DNA of 56,232 nucleotides from Erysipelothrix sp. (lineage in GTDB: Bacteria > Bacillota_I > Bacilli_A > Erysipelotrichales > Erysipelotrichaceae). The DNA is taken from positions 1-56,232 of the forward strand of contig JAAZDW010000022.1 in assembly GCA_012512595.1 (NCBI GenBank). The letters run 5' to 3'. This document shows positions 1 through 7,683 of the stretch, piece after piece (the stretch's first letter is position 1; each line of letters begins with the position of its first letter). The notes under the pieces are model-generated. The model made no database searches and was not told the DNA's origin. It was given only the letters and a program-made list of their open reading frames with translations. The translations under genes were made by a program, and so were the position numbers.

Positions 1-229
1 TATTTTACTTTCATACAATAGTCAAAAATACTTAATTTTAGCCTAATATAAAGCTAAATTAAATTTTAAATAAGATTATTTTGACCTATAATAATGGGAT
101 TGTCTTATCTTTTTAATATACTCGAATAATAAAAACTAATGCATTTTATGAATGTACTAAGAATCTAAATTATTGAGATAAATTATTAAATTTCATTGCA
201 GACATTTATTGTTTAACGATAAATAAACA

Positions 230-258
230 TTGACTTAAGATATGAATGGGTGTATAAT
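230..258 (+). promoter_or_regulatory. Sigma-A type promoter of the first gene
   Basis: A -35 TTGACT (230-235) and a -10 TATAAT (253-258) are separated by exactly 17 bases, 33 bases upstream of the first start codon. The rest of positions 1-290 is AT-rich with only a weak hairpin near 33-60 and no gene that I can support. Confidence 0.75.
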
Positions 259-290
259 TATGATATATATTTGCTAGAGGAGGATTCTAA

Positions 291-956
291 ATGTTTCATA
301 CAAAAAGTAATAGATTAGACAAGTTATTATTAATGGTATTAATTATTGGCTTTATTAGCGTTGTTTCAATCGAAAAGTTAAATAAGCCGATTCCATTAAA
401 TTCTGTCGAAGCAATAAAAGAAGTAAAAGAAATATTCAATGGCGTTGAAATAACATTTAATGAAATTGTAGATGGTTATGAAATAAATGATAACAATAAA
501 ATTATAACGGCTTGGAAAACAAGGATAAATAACTTCAATACTAATTTTGGTGAAAAGTCTATAAAAGTAGATTTTAATGAAAATGAGACTAAACAAATCG
601 GTTACTACGAAATTGAAAATGATGGTAAAATCATTATAATTTATGGTAAGCCACTAATGGGCGGCTCGAATATCCTACCTCGACTTGCAATGAGTTATTA
701 CTCTACTTTAGCAATAATTTTATCAATTATTTCTCTTATTTTAGCAATTGTTTTCAAAAATGCTAAATATGTAAAAAAATTATTTGTCTTAAGTTTTGCC
801 TTTGGTATAGCATATTTATTCTCTAGCTTAGTTATTATGGGTTGGGCACATTCGACATATTTTATGATTAGGGATTTGTCATATGTTATTATTAGCACCT
901 TGATACTTTTTGCAGGCTTCTACATTTTATTGTCTAAACATAATATAATTCAATAG
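291..956 (+). CDS. Hypothetical membrane protein with four predicted TM segments
   Basis: I do not recognise a family. The 221-residue protein has one hydrophobic segment at about residues 11-28, a polar stretch of about 105 residues that probably lies outside the membrane, then three closely spaced hydrophobic segments (about 136-157, 165-187 and 193-214). The start is supported by a strong AGGAGGA ribosome binding site 6 bases upstream and by a near-consensus promoter. It appears to be transcribed alone. The shape, with an extracytoplasmic domain between one N-terminal and three C-terminal helices, would suit a sensor or envelope protein, but no motif in the sequence supports a specific role. 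Confidence 0.8.
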   Translation: MFHTKSNRLDKLLLMVLIIGFISVVSIEKLNKPIPLNSVEAIKEVKEIFNGVEITFNEIVDGYEINDNNKIITAWKTRINNFNTNFGEKSIKVDFNENETKQIGYYEIENDGKIIIIYGKPLMGGSNILPRLAMSYYSTLAIILSIISLILAIVFKNAKYVKKLFVLSFAFGIAYLFSSLVIMGWAHSTYFMIRDLSYVIISTLILFAGFYILLSKHNIIQ

Positions 957-1116
957 ACTAATCATAAGACATGTAGATGCAATTTTATATCCCTCTTGGA
1001 AGTTTATTAACTGCAAATTTTAAAAATGAATGAACATAATAGATATAAATTATTTGACTATGTCGTATAATGTACCAACAGAAGATTAGATTTAAATATA
1101 AGAAAAGGATGATCCC

Positions 1117-1365
1117 ATGTTTAATCACAGGTTTAACAAATTTAAAATAAAACTTAAAGCTTCACTTACACTTAAAATTGCACTTATCTCAGCGATAATC
1201 GCAAACCTTTGCCTATTTGCTTACTCAATAATTGGAAGTAGTGTTGATGTGAATGGTTTTTTACAAGAACCTTTCTTTTTAGTTCCAATCGCCTACTTTT
1301 TTGTTTTAATCGCAATAATCAGCGGATTACTATTCATGGCAAAAGAGTCAAGAAGTGGTGACTAA
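1117..1365 (+). CDS. Small two-helix membrane protein, DUF3955-like
   Basis: The 82-residue protein has a basic N-terminus, a hydrophobic segment at about residues 19-39, a short extracytoplasmic turn carrying the motif EPFFLVPIAYFF, and a second helix (about 55-74). The GS-x-VD-x-x-G-x-x-EPFFL-x-P pattern resembles my recollection of DUF3955 proteins, which are small membrane proteins of unknown function common in Bacillota. The start is supported by AAAAGGA upstream. A TATAAT at 1066-1071 may be its -10 box, but the TTGACT found nearby (1054-1059) is too close to act as its -35. The family assignment is from memory and should be treated as tentative. Confidence 0.7.
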   Translation: MFNHRFNKFKIKLKASLTLKIALISAIIANLCLFAYSIIGSSVDVNGFLQEPFFLVPIAYFFVLIAIISGLLFMAKESRSGD

Positions 1366-1445
1366 AACGAAAATTATTAGTTTCAAAATTGATTAATATA
1401 ATTTCATAATGACTCAAAAGTAAGATAACTCATCAAAATATGTCG

Positions 1446-1471
1446 TTAATATACAAAAGTTTGTATATTAA
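1446..1471. promoter_or_regulatory. 26-bp palindromic operator candidate upstream of PTS IIC
   Basis: Two perfect 12-base arms (TTAATATACAAA and TTTGTATATTAA) flank a central AG. The right arm contains the apparent -35 TTGTAT (1461-1466), which is followed after 17 bases by TACAAT (1484-1489), so a bound repressor would occlude RNA polymerase. No regulator gene adjoins it, so the cognate factor is unknown. Confidence 0.6.
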
Positions 1472-1489
1472 AGCGCTTTCATGTACAAT
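1461..1489 (+). promoter_or_regulatory. Promoter of the PTS IIC gene
   Basis: TTGTAT (1461-1466), a 17-base spacer and TACAAT (1484-1489). The promoter is overlaid by the palindrome and the cre-like site. It leaves a leader of roughly 40 bases that can form a small TATGTG/CACATA stem before the ribosome binding site. Confidence 0.5.
1467..1481 (+). promoter_or_regulatory. Catabolite responsive element (cre) candidate
   Basis: ATTAAAGCGCTTTCA matches the Bacillota CcpA-binding consensus WTGNAANCGNWNNCW at all fixed positions except the third, and contains the AAGCGCTT core. It lies between the -35 and -10 boxes of the putative PTS promoter and partly overlaps the 26-bp palindrome. Carbon catabolite repression of the downstream PTS gene is therefore likely. 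Confidence 0.6.
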
Positions 1490-1537
1490 GTATATATATA
1501 TGTGATATCATATACACATAGATTAAGGGAGGATAAT

Positions 1538-2809
1538 ATGGATAAATTTGTTAAATTTGTTGACGAGAGATTGTCAGGGCCAATGAACAAGTTAGCGAAC
1601 CAACGGCACTTATTAGCAATTCGTAATGGTATTATTGCGACATTGCCATTAATTATTGTTGGGTCTGTTTTCTTAACAGTGGCTTTTTTACCGTTTGGTA
1701 AAGATTGGCCAATATTTGGCTTAATTCAAGCAAACGCAGGCGCAGTATTACTGCCGTACCGTGTAACAATGGCTATTATGACATTGTATGCGGTCTTTGG
1801 TATCGGGCTTAATTTAGCTGAATCATATAAGTTAGATGGTTTGTCAGGTGGGATTTTAGCCACTGCAGCATTCTTGCTTACAATTAATCCGGCAGTTACG
1901 GAAGAAATTGGTTGGGCTATTCCAATGGGGCCACTTTCAGGTGGAGGTATGTTTGTTGGTATTGTAGCATCAATTATTGCGGTAGAGATTTATCGCTTTA
2001 CTGATCGTTCTAATTTTAAAATTAGTATGCCAGAACAAGTTCCGCCATCAGTCGCACGTTCTTTTGAAGCACTAGTACCTACAGCTATTATAGTTCTAGG
2101 ATTTGGAGCAGTTACTTATTGGATCGGATTTGACTGGCATGGATTTATTGCAACACTAATCGTGCCACTTGTATCTGCAGCAGATACCTTACCAAGCGTT
2201 TTGGTTTTAGTGTTTTTAGTAACATTCTTTTGGTCATTTGGTATTCATGGTGTTTCAATAGTAGGCTCGATTGCTCGACCACTATGGTTAACACTGCTTG
2301 CAGGAAATGAAACAGCACTAGCGGCTGGGGAAGCAATTCCTCATATCGCAGCTGAGCCATTCTTCCAATGGTTTATTTGGATTGGTGGATCTGGTGCAAC
2401 AATTGGACTTGCAATTGCAATGGCATTTTTCGCTAAGTCTACTTATGCAAAAACATTAGGGAGAACCGCAATTGGCCCAGCAATATTCAATATTAATGAG
2501 CCAATAATTTTTGGTGCACCAATAGTTTTAAACCCAATCTTAATGGTACCGTTTATGATAGTACCTTTAGTTAATGCAACAATTGCATGGTTTGCAACTA
2601 AACTATTCTTAGTAAATCGTGTTACTTCAATAGCACCTTGGACATTACCAGGACCTATTGGAGCCTTACTTGCGACAAACTTTGACTGGAGAGCATTAGT
2701 ACTTAACGTGGTCTTGATTATTACTTCATTTTTAATGTATTACCCATTTTTCAAGTTATATGACAATAAGTTATTAGCTGAAGAAAATGAAGAATTAGAA
2801 GTAGAATAG
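1538..2809 (+). CDS. PTS sugar permease, EIIC of the lactose/cellobiose family
   Basis: Membrane-embedded IIC component of a phosphoenolpyruvate-dependent phosphotransferase system, CelB-like. It imports a beta-glycoside or related sugar and hands it to a phosphorylated IIB. The N-terminus MDKFVKFVDERLSGPMNKLA, the long run of hydrophobic segments and the NINEPIIFGAPIV motif are typical of the family, and 423 residues is the usual length. The ORF track starts at 1481, but that ATG lies inside the cre and palindrome region without a ribosome binding site; the ATG at 1538 follows AAGGGAGGA. The matching IIB lies at 4346, and the intervening MupG gene suggests that the substrate is a MurNAc-containing sugar. 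No IIA is encoded nearby. Confidence 0.92.
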   Translation: MDKFVKFVDERLSGPMNKLANQRHLLAIRNGIIATLPLIIVGSVFLTVAFLPFGKDWPIFGLIQANAGAVLLPYRVTMAIMTLYAVFGIGLNLAESYKLDGLSGGILATAAFLLTINPAVTEEIGWAIPMGPLSGGGMFVGIVASIIAVEIYRFTDRSNFKISMPEQVPPSVARSFEALVPTAIIVLGFGAVTYWIGFDWHGFIATLIVPLVSAADTLPSVLVLVFLVTFFWSFGIHGVSIVGSIARPLWLTLLAGNETALAAGEAIPHIAAEPFFQWFIWIGGSGATIGLAIAMAFFAKSTYAKTLGRTAIGPAIFNINEPIIFGAPIVLNPILMVPFMIVPLVNATIAWFATKLFLVNRVTSIAPWTLPGPIGALLATNFDWRALVLNVVLIITSFLMYYPFFKLYDNKLLAEENEELEVE

Positions 2810-2820
2810 ATTAATCAATT

Positions 2821-2862
2821 TGCACCTTTAAAGTTATCCAACCTTAAGGGTGCATTTTTCTT
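2821..2862 (+). terminator. Rho-independent terminator after PTS IIC
   Basis: An 11-base-pair stem (TGCACCTTTAA / TTAAGGGTGCA, one G-T wobble) is followed by a run of T. It separates the IIC gene from the downstream mupG-IIB genes unless read-through occurs. Confidence 0.85.
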
Positions 2863-2890
2863 TAAACAAAGAGTTTTGTAAGGAGGAGTT

Positions 2891-3058
2891 ATGCAAGAAC
2901 TGTCAGATAGTTTTGGATGGCCAATTGCTATTGGTCTATTAATTGGCTTCATTATAGGCTTATTGATTAAAAACTTTTATATAGGACTAGGCATAGGAAT
3001 TGTTGGAGCAATTGTTTATGTAGCTTATAAGCATAAGCAAAGAACAAATAAAGTTTAA
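2891..3058 (+). CDS. 55-residue glycine-rich membrane protein
   Basis: This small gene is absent from the ORF track. An AGGAGG ribosome binding site at 2881-2886 precedes an ATG and 55 sense codons ending in TAA. The product starts MQELSDSFGW, then has a continuous hydrophobic stretch with repeated small-residue motifs (GLLIGFIIGLLI, then GLGIGIVGAIV) that fits a helical hairpin, and a basic tail (YKHKQRTNKV). Glycine-zipper-like spacing suggests tight helix packing. It lies between a PTS IIC gene and mupG, so a role as a small accessory of that transport system is possible, but this is only inferred from position. I do not recognise a family. Confidence 0.65.
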   Translation: MQELSDSFGWPIAIGLLIGFIIGLLIKNFYIGLGIGIVGAIVYVAYKHKQRTNKV

Positions 3059-3067
3059 ATGTAGAAA

Positions 3068-3099
3068 CCGGATTTTAAATATAATCTTTTAAAAGTCGG
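3068..3099. other. Hairpin in the gap before mupG
   Basis: CCGGATTTTAAA and TTTAAAAGTCGG can form an imperfect stem around an AT loop. No T-run follows on the plus strand, so it is a weak terminator candidate or an mRNA 3' end for the 55-aa gene. A TTTACA-18-TATAAT pair (3180-3209) could be a mupG promoter, but its start point would fall on the ribosome binding site. Confidence 0.35.
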
Positions 3100-3231
3100 A
3101 TATTCAAGTTTACAGTTACTATAAATAGATTAAAATTTATTTTTCTAATAATTAGTACTTTAAATTAAGGGTCACAAACTTTACAAATCTATATTTCTTT
3201 ATATATAATTTAAACGAGGAGGCAATGAATA

Positions 3232-4320
3232 ATGATAAATTTAGGTATTTCAATTTACCCAGACAAATCAAAGCTCGAAGATGATTTGAAGTACATTGAA
3301 TTAGCAGGAAAATATAATGTTAAAAGAGTTTTTACCAATCTGTTGGGGTTAGGCGGCAAATCTAAAGAAGAGATTAAAGAAGAATTTACATCAAGAATCG
3401 ATCTTGCCCATAAGTATAATATGGAAGTTATCGTCGACGTTTCACCAAAAGTATTTGATGACCTTGGCATATCATACGATGACTTGTCATTTTTTAATGA
3501 AATAGGGGCAGATGGAATTCGACTTGACCAAAGTTTCGGTGGACAAAAAGAAGCAATTATTTCGTATAATCCATATGGACTAAAGTTGGAGCTAAATGCA
3601 AGTGGCAGCACACAACAGTTAGATAGTATTCTCTCTTTTAAACCAAATAGAGAGAAAATTATTGCGTCACATAACTTTTATCCACAACGACATGCTGGTC
3701 TAGCCTTAGATTTTTTTGTTAGAAATAGTCTAGAAGTAAAAAAACATAATCTTTATTTATCAGCGTTTATTTCAAGTAATACTAAGGATGCCTATGGCCC
3801 ATGGCCAGTCACTGAAGGATTATGTACATTGGAAATGCACAGAGATTTACCGATAGATTTGCAAGCTCGACATTTAATGGCTTTAGGATTTATTGATAAT
3901 GTAACTATCGCCAATGTATATGCTAGTGAAGATGAGTTTAAGTCATTAAGAGATATCGTTCAAGGCAAAATAAATATAAAAGTGATCAAAGAATATGAGT
4001 TATCAGATATAGAAGAAAAGATTCTTTATTATGATCAACATTTTGTAAGAGGCGATCTAAATGATAATGTACGTAGAAGTACAATGACAAGAGTGATATA
4101 TCGTGATTATGAAATAGAGCCTAAAAACACAAGAGATTTAAAGCGTGGAGATGTCGTTATTGTCAATGAGGAATATGGCCAATACAAAGGTGAGTTACAT
4201 ATTGTTTTAAAAGATATGGAAAACCAGGGCAATAAAAATGTTGTAGCTAGAATAAAAGAAGAAGAACTAATATTACTAGATAGTTTAGATTCATGGAATC
4301 ATTTTGTAATAATGAAATAA
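3232..4320 (+). CDS. mupG: DUF871/MupG-family phospho-glycosidase
   Basis: Predicted cytoplasmic TIM-barrel glycosidase of the family that includes MupG, the 6-phospho-N-acetylmuramidase that splits imported MurNAc-6P-GlcNAc during cell wall recycling. The N-terminal MINLGISIYPDKSK start, the SHNFYPQRHAGLAL block in the middle and a beta-rich C-terminal domain of about 110 residues fit the family, and 362 residues is the usual length. The start is fixed by GAGGAGG 9 bases upstream; an ATG seven bases earlier is out of frame. It is followed after 25 bases by a PTS IIB gene and preceded by a PTS IIC, which fits import and phosphorylation followed by hydrolysis of the same disaccharide. Exact substrate specificity cannot be read from the sequence. 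Confidence 0.85.
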   Translation: MINLGISIYPDKSKLEDDLKYIELAGKYNVKRVFTNLLGLGGKSKEEIKEEFTSRIDLAHKYNMEVIVDVSPKVFDDLGISYDDLSFFNEIGADGIRLDQSFGGQKEAIISYNPYGLKLELNASGSTQQLDSILSFKPNREKIIASHNFYPQRHAGLALDFFVRNSLEVKKHNLYLSAFISSNTKDAYGPWPVTEGLCTLEMHRDLPIDLQARHLMALGFIDNVTIANVYASEDEFKSLRDIVQGKINIKVIKEYELSDIEEKILYYDQHFVRGDLNDNVRRSTMTRVIYRDYEIEPKNTRDLKRGDVVIVNEEYGQYKGELHIVLKDMENQGNKNVVARIKEEELILLDSLDSWNHFVIMK

Positions 4321-4345
4321 AATCAATAAAAAAAGGAGGTTTAAA

Positions 4346-4663
4346 ATGGTAAATGTATTATTAGTATGTTCGGGTGGAATGTCCACCAGTATTTTGGTGA
4401 AAAGAATGGAAAAAGCTGCAGAAGATAGAGGAGTCGAGGCTAAGATATGGTCTGAAGGTACAGGAGTATCAGATGATATCGTTAAGACGGCAGATGTAGT
4501 CTTACTTGCTCCACAGATTCGGTTCTTATTGTCTGAAATGAAGAAAAAACTCGAAGGCAAAATTCCAGTAGAATTGATTGATATGCGAGTTTATGGAACA
4601 ATGAATGGTGAAAAAGCTTTAGACTTTGCGTTAGAAGTAATGGAAAAATTTGACTCAAAATAA
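4346..4663 (+). CDS. PTS EIIB of the lactose/cellobiose family
   Basis: Small cytoplasmic phosphocarrier that passes phosphate from IIA to the sugar held by the IIC protein. The phosphorylatable cysteine is Cys8 in LLVCSGGMSTS, the family's P-loop-like N-terminal motif, and 105 residues is the expected size. The start follows AAAGGAGGT closely. It is co-directional with mupG (25-base gap) and belongs functionally with the IIC at 1538. The missing partner is a IIA of the lactose/cellobiose type, which must come from elsewhere in the genome. Confidence 0.92.
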   Translation: MVNVLLVCSGGMSTSILVKRMEKAAEDRGVEAKIWSEGTGVSDDIVKTADVVLLAPQIRFLLSEMKKKLEGKIPVELIDMRVYGTMNGEKALDFALEVMEKFDSK

Positions 4664-4734
4664 AAGCAACATTTAAATTAATTTCTTTGTTATAAAGGCT
4701 TAATTCATTAAAACCTATAAATAAATGCTTTTTG

Positions 4735-4775
4735 AAGGCTTATCTTCTTGATAATAAAGGAGACAAGCCTTTTTT
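4735..4775 (+). terminator. Terminator after the PTS IIB gene
   Basis: AAGGCTTATCT and AGACAAGCCTT form an 11-base stem with one mismatch around a 14- to 15-base loop, followed by T6. Confidence 0.75.
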
Positions 4776-4853
4776 AAATTAACTCAATTATTTCATTAAT
4801 AGCACATACTCTTTAAGTATAATTAAAATATCAGATAATTATTCATAAAAGTG

Positions 4854-4882
4854 TTGACATAGCCGCTATATAATTGTTAAAT
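4854..4882 (+). promoter_or_regulatory. Promoter candidate for the uracil permease operon
   Basis: A perfect -35 TTGACA (4854-4859) is followed after 17 bases by a weaker -10 TTAAAT (4877-4882). A better TATAAT at 4869-4874 is only 9 bases from the -35 and cannot pair with it. Confidence 0.45.
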
Positions 4883-5048
4883 GTTTATAAGAGAAAAAGA
4901 TATAGGTAAGAGCACTTTTTAAAATTTATAGCACTATATGCGTTCTATTGCTTAGTGTAGCAATATTGTTAACGTTGTTTTAGAGTATTACTATTATACT
5001 AATGCTATGAGAATATTAAGAAAAGAGATCTAAGAAAGAGGGGATTTT

Positions 5049-6299
5049 ATGAATAAAAAAGACTTGTTATTAGGGGTTAGAGATAAACCTGGATTATTTT
5101 TATGGTTTGTCCTTAGTTTTCAACATGTTATTGCTATGTTTTCAGCCACAATATTAATTCCAATTATTGTTGGGATACCACCATCAATTGCTTTATTCAC
5201 ATCAGGGCTTGGAACATTAATATATTCATTTATTACTAAAGCAAAAGTACCCGTCTATCTAGGGTCTTCTGCTGCTTTTGTAGGGGCTATGTTAGCAGCA
5301 CAAGAAGCGACAGGAAGTATGGCCGCATCACAAACAGGCTTAATACTGGTTGGATTTGTATATGTATTAATAGCTTTTATTATAAGAAAGTTCGGAAGCG
5401 ATTGGTTAAGTAAACTTTTACCACCAGTTGTTATAGGTCCCATGATCTTAGTAATTGGTCTAGGTTTAGCTCCTTGGGCAGTAGAACAAGCAGGCTTTGT
5501 TCAAGGTGGTGACCTTAAAAATATGGTTGTAGCGACTTTCACTTTATCGATTACACTTTTCTTTTTAGTTAAAGGTAAGGGTTTAATGAAGTTTATTCCT
5601 TTTCTAGTAGGCATCCTTGCTGGATACATATTTGCGGGCTTATTGAACATGGTAGACTTTGCACCTGTTTTAGAAGCACCCCTTTTTCAATTGCCAGAAT
5701 TTTCAATATGGGGCTTAAATTATAGGCCGGATTTTAGCTTTGCAGCGATAGCCTTAATACCAGTTGTCATTGTATCTATTAGTGAACATATTGGTGATCA
5801 CACAGTTCTAGGGAAAATTTGTGGAGAAGATTTTTTAAAAGATCCGGGAATGGATAAGACATTAATGGGTGATGGTATAGCAACGGCTGTCTCGGCATTT
5901 TTTGGTGGTCCAGCTAATACAACATATGGAGAGAATACTGGAGTAATTGGAATGACAAAGGTCGCATCTGTTTATGTTACAATCGGTGCAGCTTTTATAG
6001 CAATTCTACTAAGCTTTAGTGGAGTAGTATCAGCTTTAATCGCTTCAATACCACCACCGGTTTTAGGCGGCGTCAGCTTATTATTATATGGCGTAATAGC
6101 AAGTAACGGATTAAAAGTATTAATTGATGAGAAGGTTGATTTTAAAAAACAAAGAAATCTTATTATAGCTTCAATTATGTTAGTCTTAGGACTTGGCGGA
6201 GCTACGTTGCCACTTGTAGGCTCAGCTGTTTTATCTGGCTCAGCCTTATCCGGAATCGCCGGAACATTTTTAAATTTTATCTTGCCAAAGCACGAATAA
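5049..6299 (+). CDS. uraA: Uracil/xanthine-type nucleobase permease (NCS2 family)
   Basis: Multi-pass symporter that imports a nucleobase, most likely uracil or another pyrimidine. The SEHIGDH motif in the centre and GGPANTTYGENTGVI shortly after correspond to the substrate-binding helices of UraA-type NCS2 carriers, and 416 residues is the normal length. The start is set by GAAAGAGGGG upstream. The next gene, 90 bases on, encodes a cytosine deaminase-type enzyme, so the pair probably serves pyrimidine salvage: the base is imported and deaminated to uracil. A preference for cytosine is possible, although cytosine carriers usually belong to a different family (NCS1). Confidence 0.88.
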   Translation: MNKKDLLLGVRDKPGLFLWFVLSFQHVIAMFSATILIPIIVGIPPSIALFTSGLGTLIYSFITKAKVPVYLGSSAAFVGAMLAAQEATGSMAASQTGLILVGFVYVLIAFIIRKFGSDWLSKLLPPVVIGPMILVIGLGLAPWAVEQAGFVQGGDLKNMVVATFTLSITLFFLVKGKGLMKFIPFLVGILAGYIFAGLLNMVDFAPVLEAPLFQLPEFSIWGLNYRPDFSFAAIALIPVVIVSISEHIGDHTVLGKICGEDFLKDPGMDKTLMGDGIATAVSAFFGGPANTTYGENTGVIGMTKVASVYVTIGAAFIAILLSFSGVVSALIASIPPPVLGGVSLLLYGVIASNGLKVLIDEKVDFKKQRNLIIASIMLVLGLGGATLPLVGSAVLSGSALSGIAGTFLNFILPKHE

Positions 6300-6389
6300 G
6301 TAATTACTTGCCACTTTTATTGCATAGAACATCGCTTTAATAAATAAAGTTTTAAAGATAATAACTCAATAAAAAAGGAGAAATATTAA

Positions 6390-7664
6390 ATGAAAAAGAA
6401 ATTCATAAATGCTGTTATATATAAACACGAAAATGCATCAGAATTTATAATCGAGGATGGTAAATTTAAAGAGATTGGAACAAATTTAGAGGAGGTTAGT
6501 GAAGTTATAGATTTAAAAGGTTGTCTAGTTTTACCACCTTATGTTGATTCACACTTGCATTTAGATTATTACTTTACTGGACAAACAGATAAAGCTACCA
6601 ACCAAACAGGGACTTTATTTGAAGCCATTGATATTTGGAATGATTTTAAAAAAGGTACTTCAAAACAAGAAATGAAGGATCGGATGCGACAAGCAATCAT
6701 GGATGTTGCATCATATGGCACACAATTTATAAGAGCTCAAACTGATTGTACAGACCCTAACTTAACTGGTATTAAAGCTGCGATTGAACTTAGAGATGAG
6801 TTAAAGGATAAGATCACAATTCAAGTTGTTGCCTTTCCACAAAATGGGATGTATTCTTACAATGAAGAGGGCAAATCAGGCCGAGACCTGGTTGAAGAAG
6901 CTCTTAAATTAGGAGCTGATTGTGTAGGTGGTATCCCACACAATGAATGGTCACGTGAAATTGGTGAAAAATCAGTCCATGAGATAGTTAGGTTAGCTGT
7001 TAAATATGATAAATTAATTGATGTTCATTGTGATGAAACAGATGACACACATGCCCGCTTTTTAGAAGTATTAAATGCTGAGGCAATGAAACAAGGATAT
7101 GGCAAATTTACAACAGCTAGTCATACCTGTTCCTTTGGTTCAGTTGATAACTCATATGCATTTAGAATGATGGGATTATTTAAAAAATCAGGAATTCATT
7201 TTGTTTCTTGTCCAACCGAAAATGTCTTTTTACAAGGACGTCAAGACAATTATCCTGTGCGTCGAGGAATTACTCGGGTACGTGATTTCGTAAGAAATGA
7301 TATCAATGTTGCCTTTGGCCAGGATTCAATTGTTGATTTATGGTATCCTGCTGGAAATGGTAATATGATGAACATTTTAGATCATGGAATCCACTTAGCT
7401 CAATTAATGACTAAAGATGATTTTAACAATAATTTTGATTTAATTACTTACAATGGCGCCAAGCTAATGAAGTTAGAATCTGAATATGGTCTAGAAGCTG
7501 GCAAACCAGCAAACTTTATTGTCTTAGATGCCCCAAATGTTTTTGAAGCACTCCGAAATAGGTCTGAATGTATTGCCTCAATCAGAAATGGTGATTATCT
7601 ATTTAAAAAACAACCTAGCGTTTATAAGATTGACTTAGATATAAGCAATACTAATAAAATATAG
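6390..7664 (+). CDS. codA: Cytosine deaminase-family amidohydrolase
   Basis: Predicted cytoplasmic metal-dependent deaminase converting cytosine to uracil and ammonia. It aligns by eye along most of its 424 residues with CodA: the metal-binding HLH (His55, His57), AFPQ (Gln151), HCDE (His213, Glu216), SHT (His245) and the catalytic Asp312 in FGQDSIVD. In E. coli CodA the residue before that aspartate is His (FGHDD); here it is Gln. NEW-SRE also replaces the E. coli HFEFTR loop, so specificity could extend to related bases such as isoguanine, 5-methylcytosine or creatinine, which CodA relatives deaminate. Linkage to a uracil-type permease favours pyrimidine salvage. An AAAAAAGGAG ribosome binding site lies upstream. 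Confidence 0.85.
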   Translation: MKKKFINAVIYKHENASEFIIEDGKFKEIGTNLEEVSEVIDLKGCLVLPPYVDSHLHLDYYFTGQTDKATNQTGTLFEAIDIWNDFKKGTSKQEMKDRMRQAIMDVASYGTQFIRAQTDCTDPNLTGIKAAIELRDELKDKITIQVVAFPQNGMYSYNEEGKSGRDLVEEALKLGADCVGGIPHNEWSREIGEKSVHEIVRLAVKYDKLIDVHCDETDDTHARFLEVLNAEAMKQGYGKFTTASHTCSFGSVDNSYAFRMMGLFKKSGIHFVSCPTENVFLQGRQDNYPVRRGITRVRDFVRNDINVAFGQDSIVDLWYPAGNGNMMNILDHGIHLAQLMTKDDFNNNFDLITYNGAKLMKLESEYGLEAGKPANFIVLDAPNVFEALRNRSECIASIRNGDYLFKKQPSVYKIDLDISNTNKI

Positions 7665-7683
7665 AAGTTGGGAGATGTAAATA

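Larger units (their letters stand above)
4664..5048. other. Intergenic region between PTS IIB and uracil permease genes
   Basis: 385 bases holding a terminator (4735-4775) and a promoter candidate (4854-4882), followed by a leader of about 160 bases. I looked for purine and preQ1 riboswitch cores and PyrR-type hairpins in the leader and saw none that I could support. Confidence 0.6.

Noticed and set aside
1481-1537. Upstream extension of the PTS IIC ORF to ATG 1481
   Set aside because: It begins inside the cre/palindrome region before the probable transcription start and has no ribosome binding site; ATG 1538 follows AAGGGAGGA.
4883-5048. Riboswitch in the leader of the uracil permease gene
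   Set aside because: The leader is long enough, but I could not find the purine, preQ1 or PyrR-type conserved cores or a terminator/antiterminator pair.
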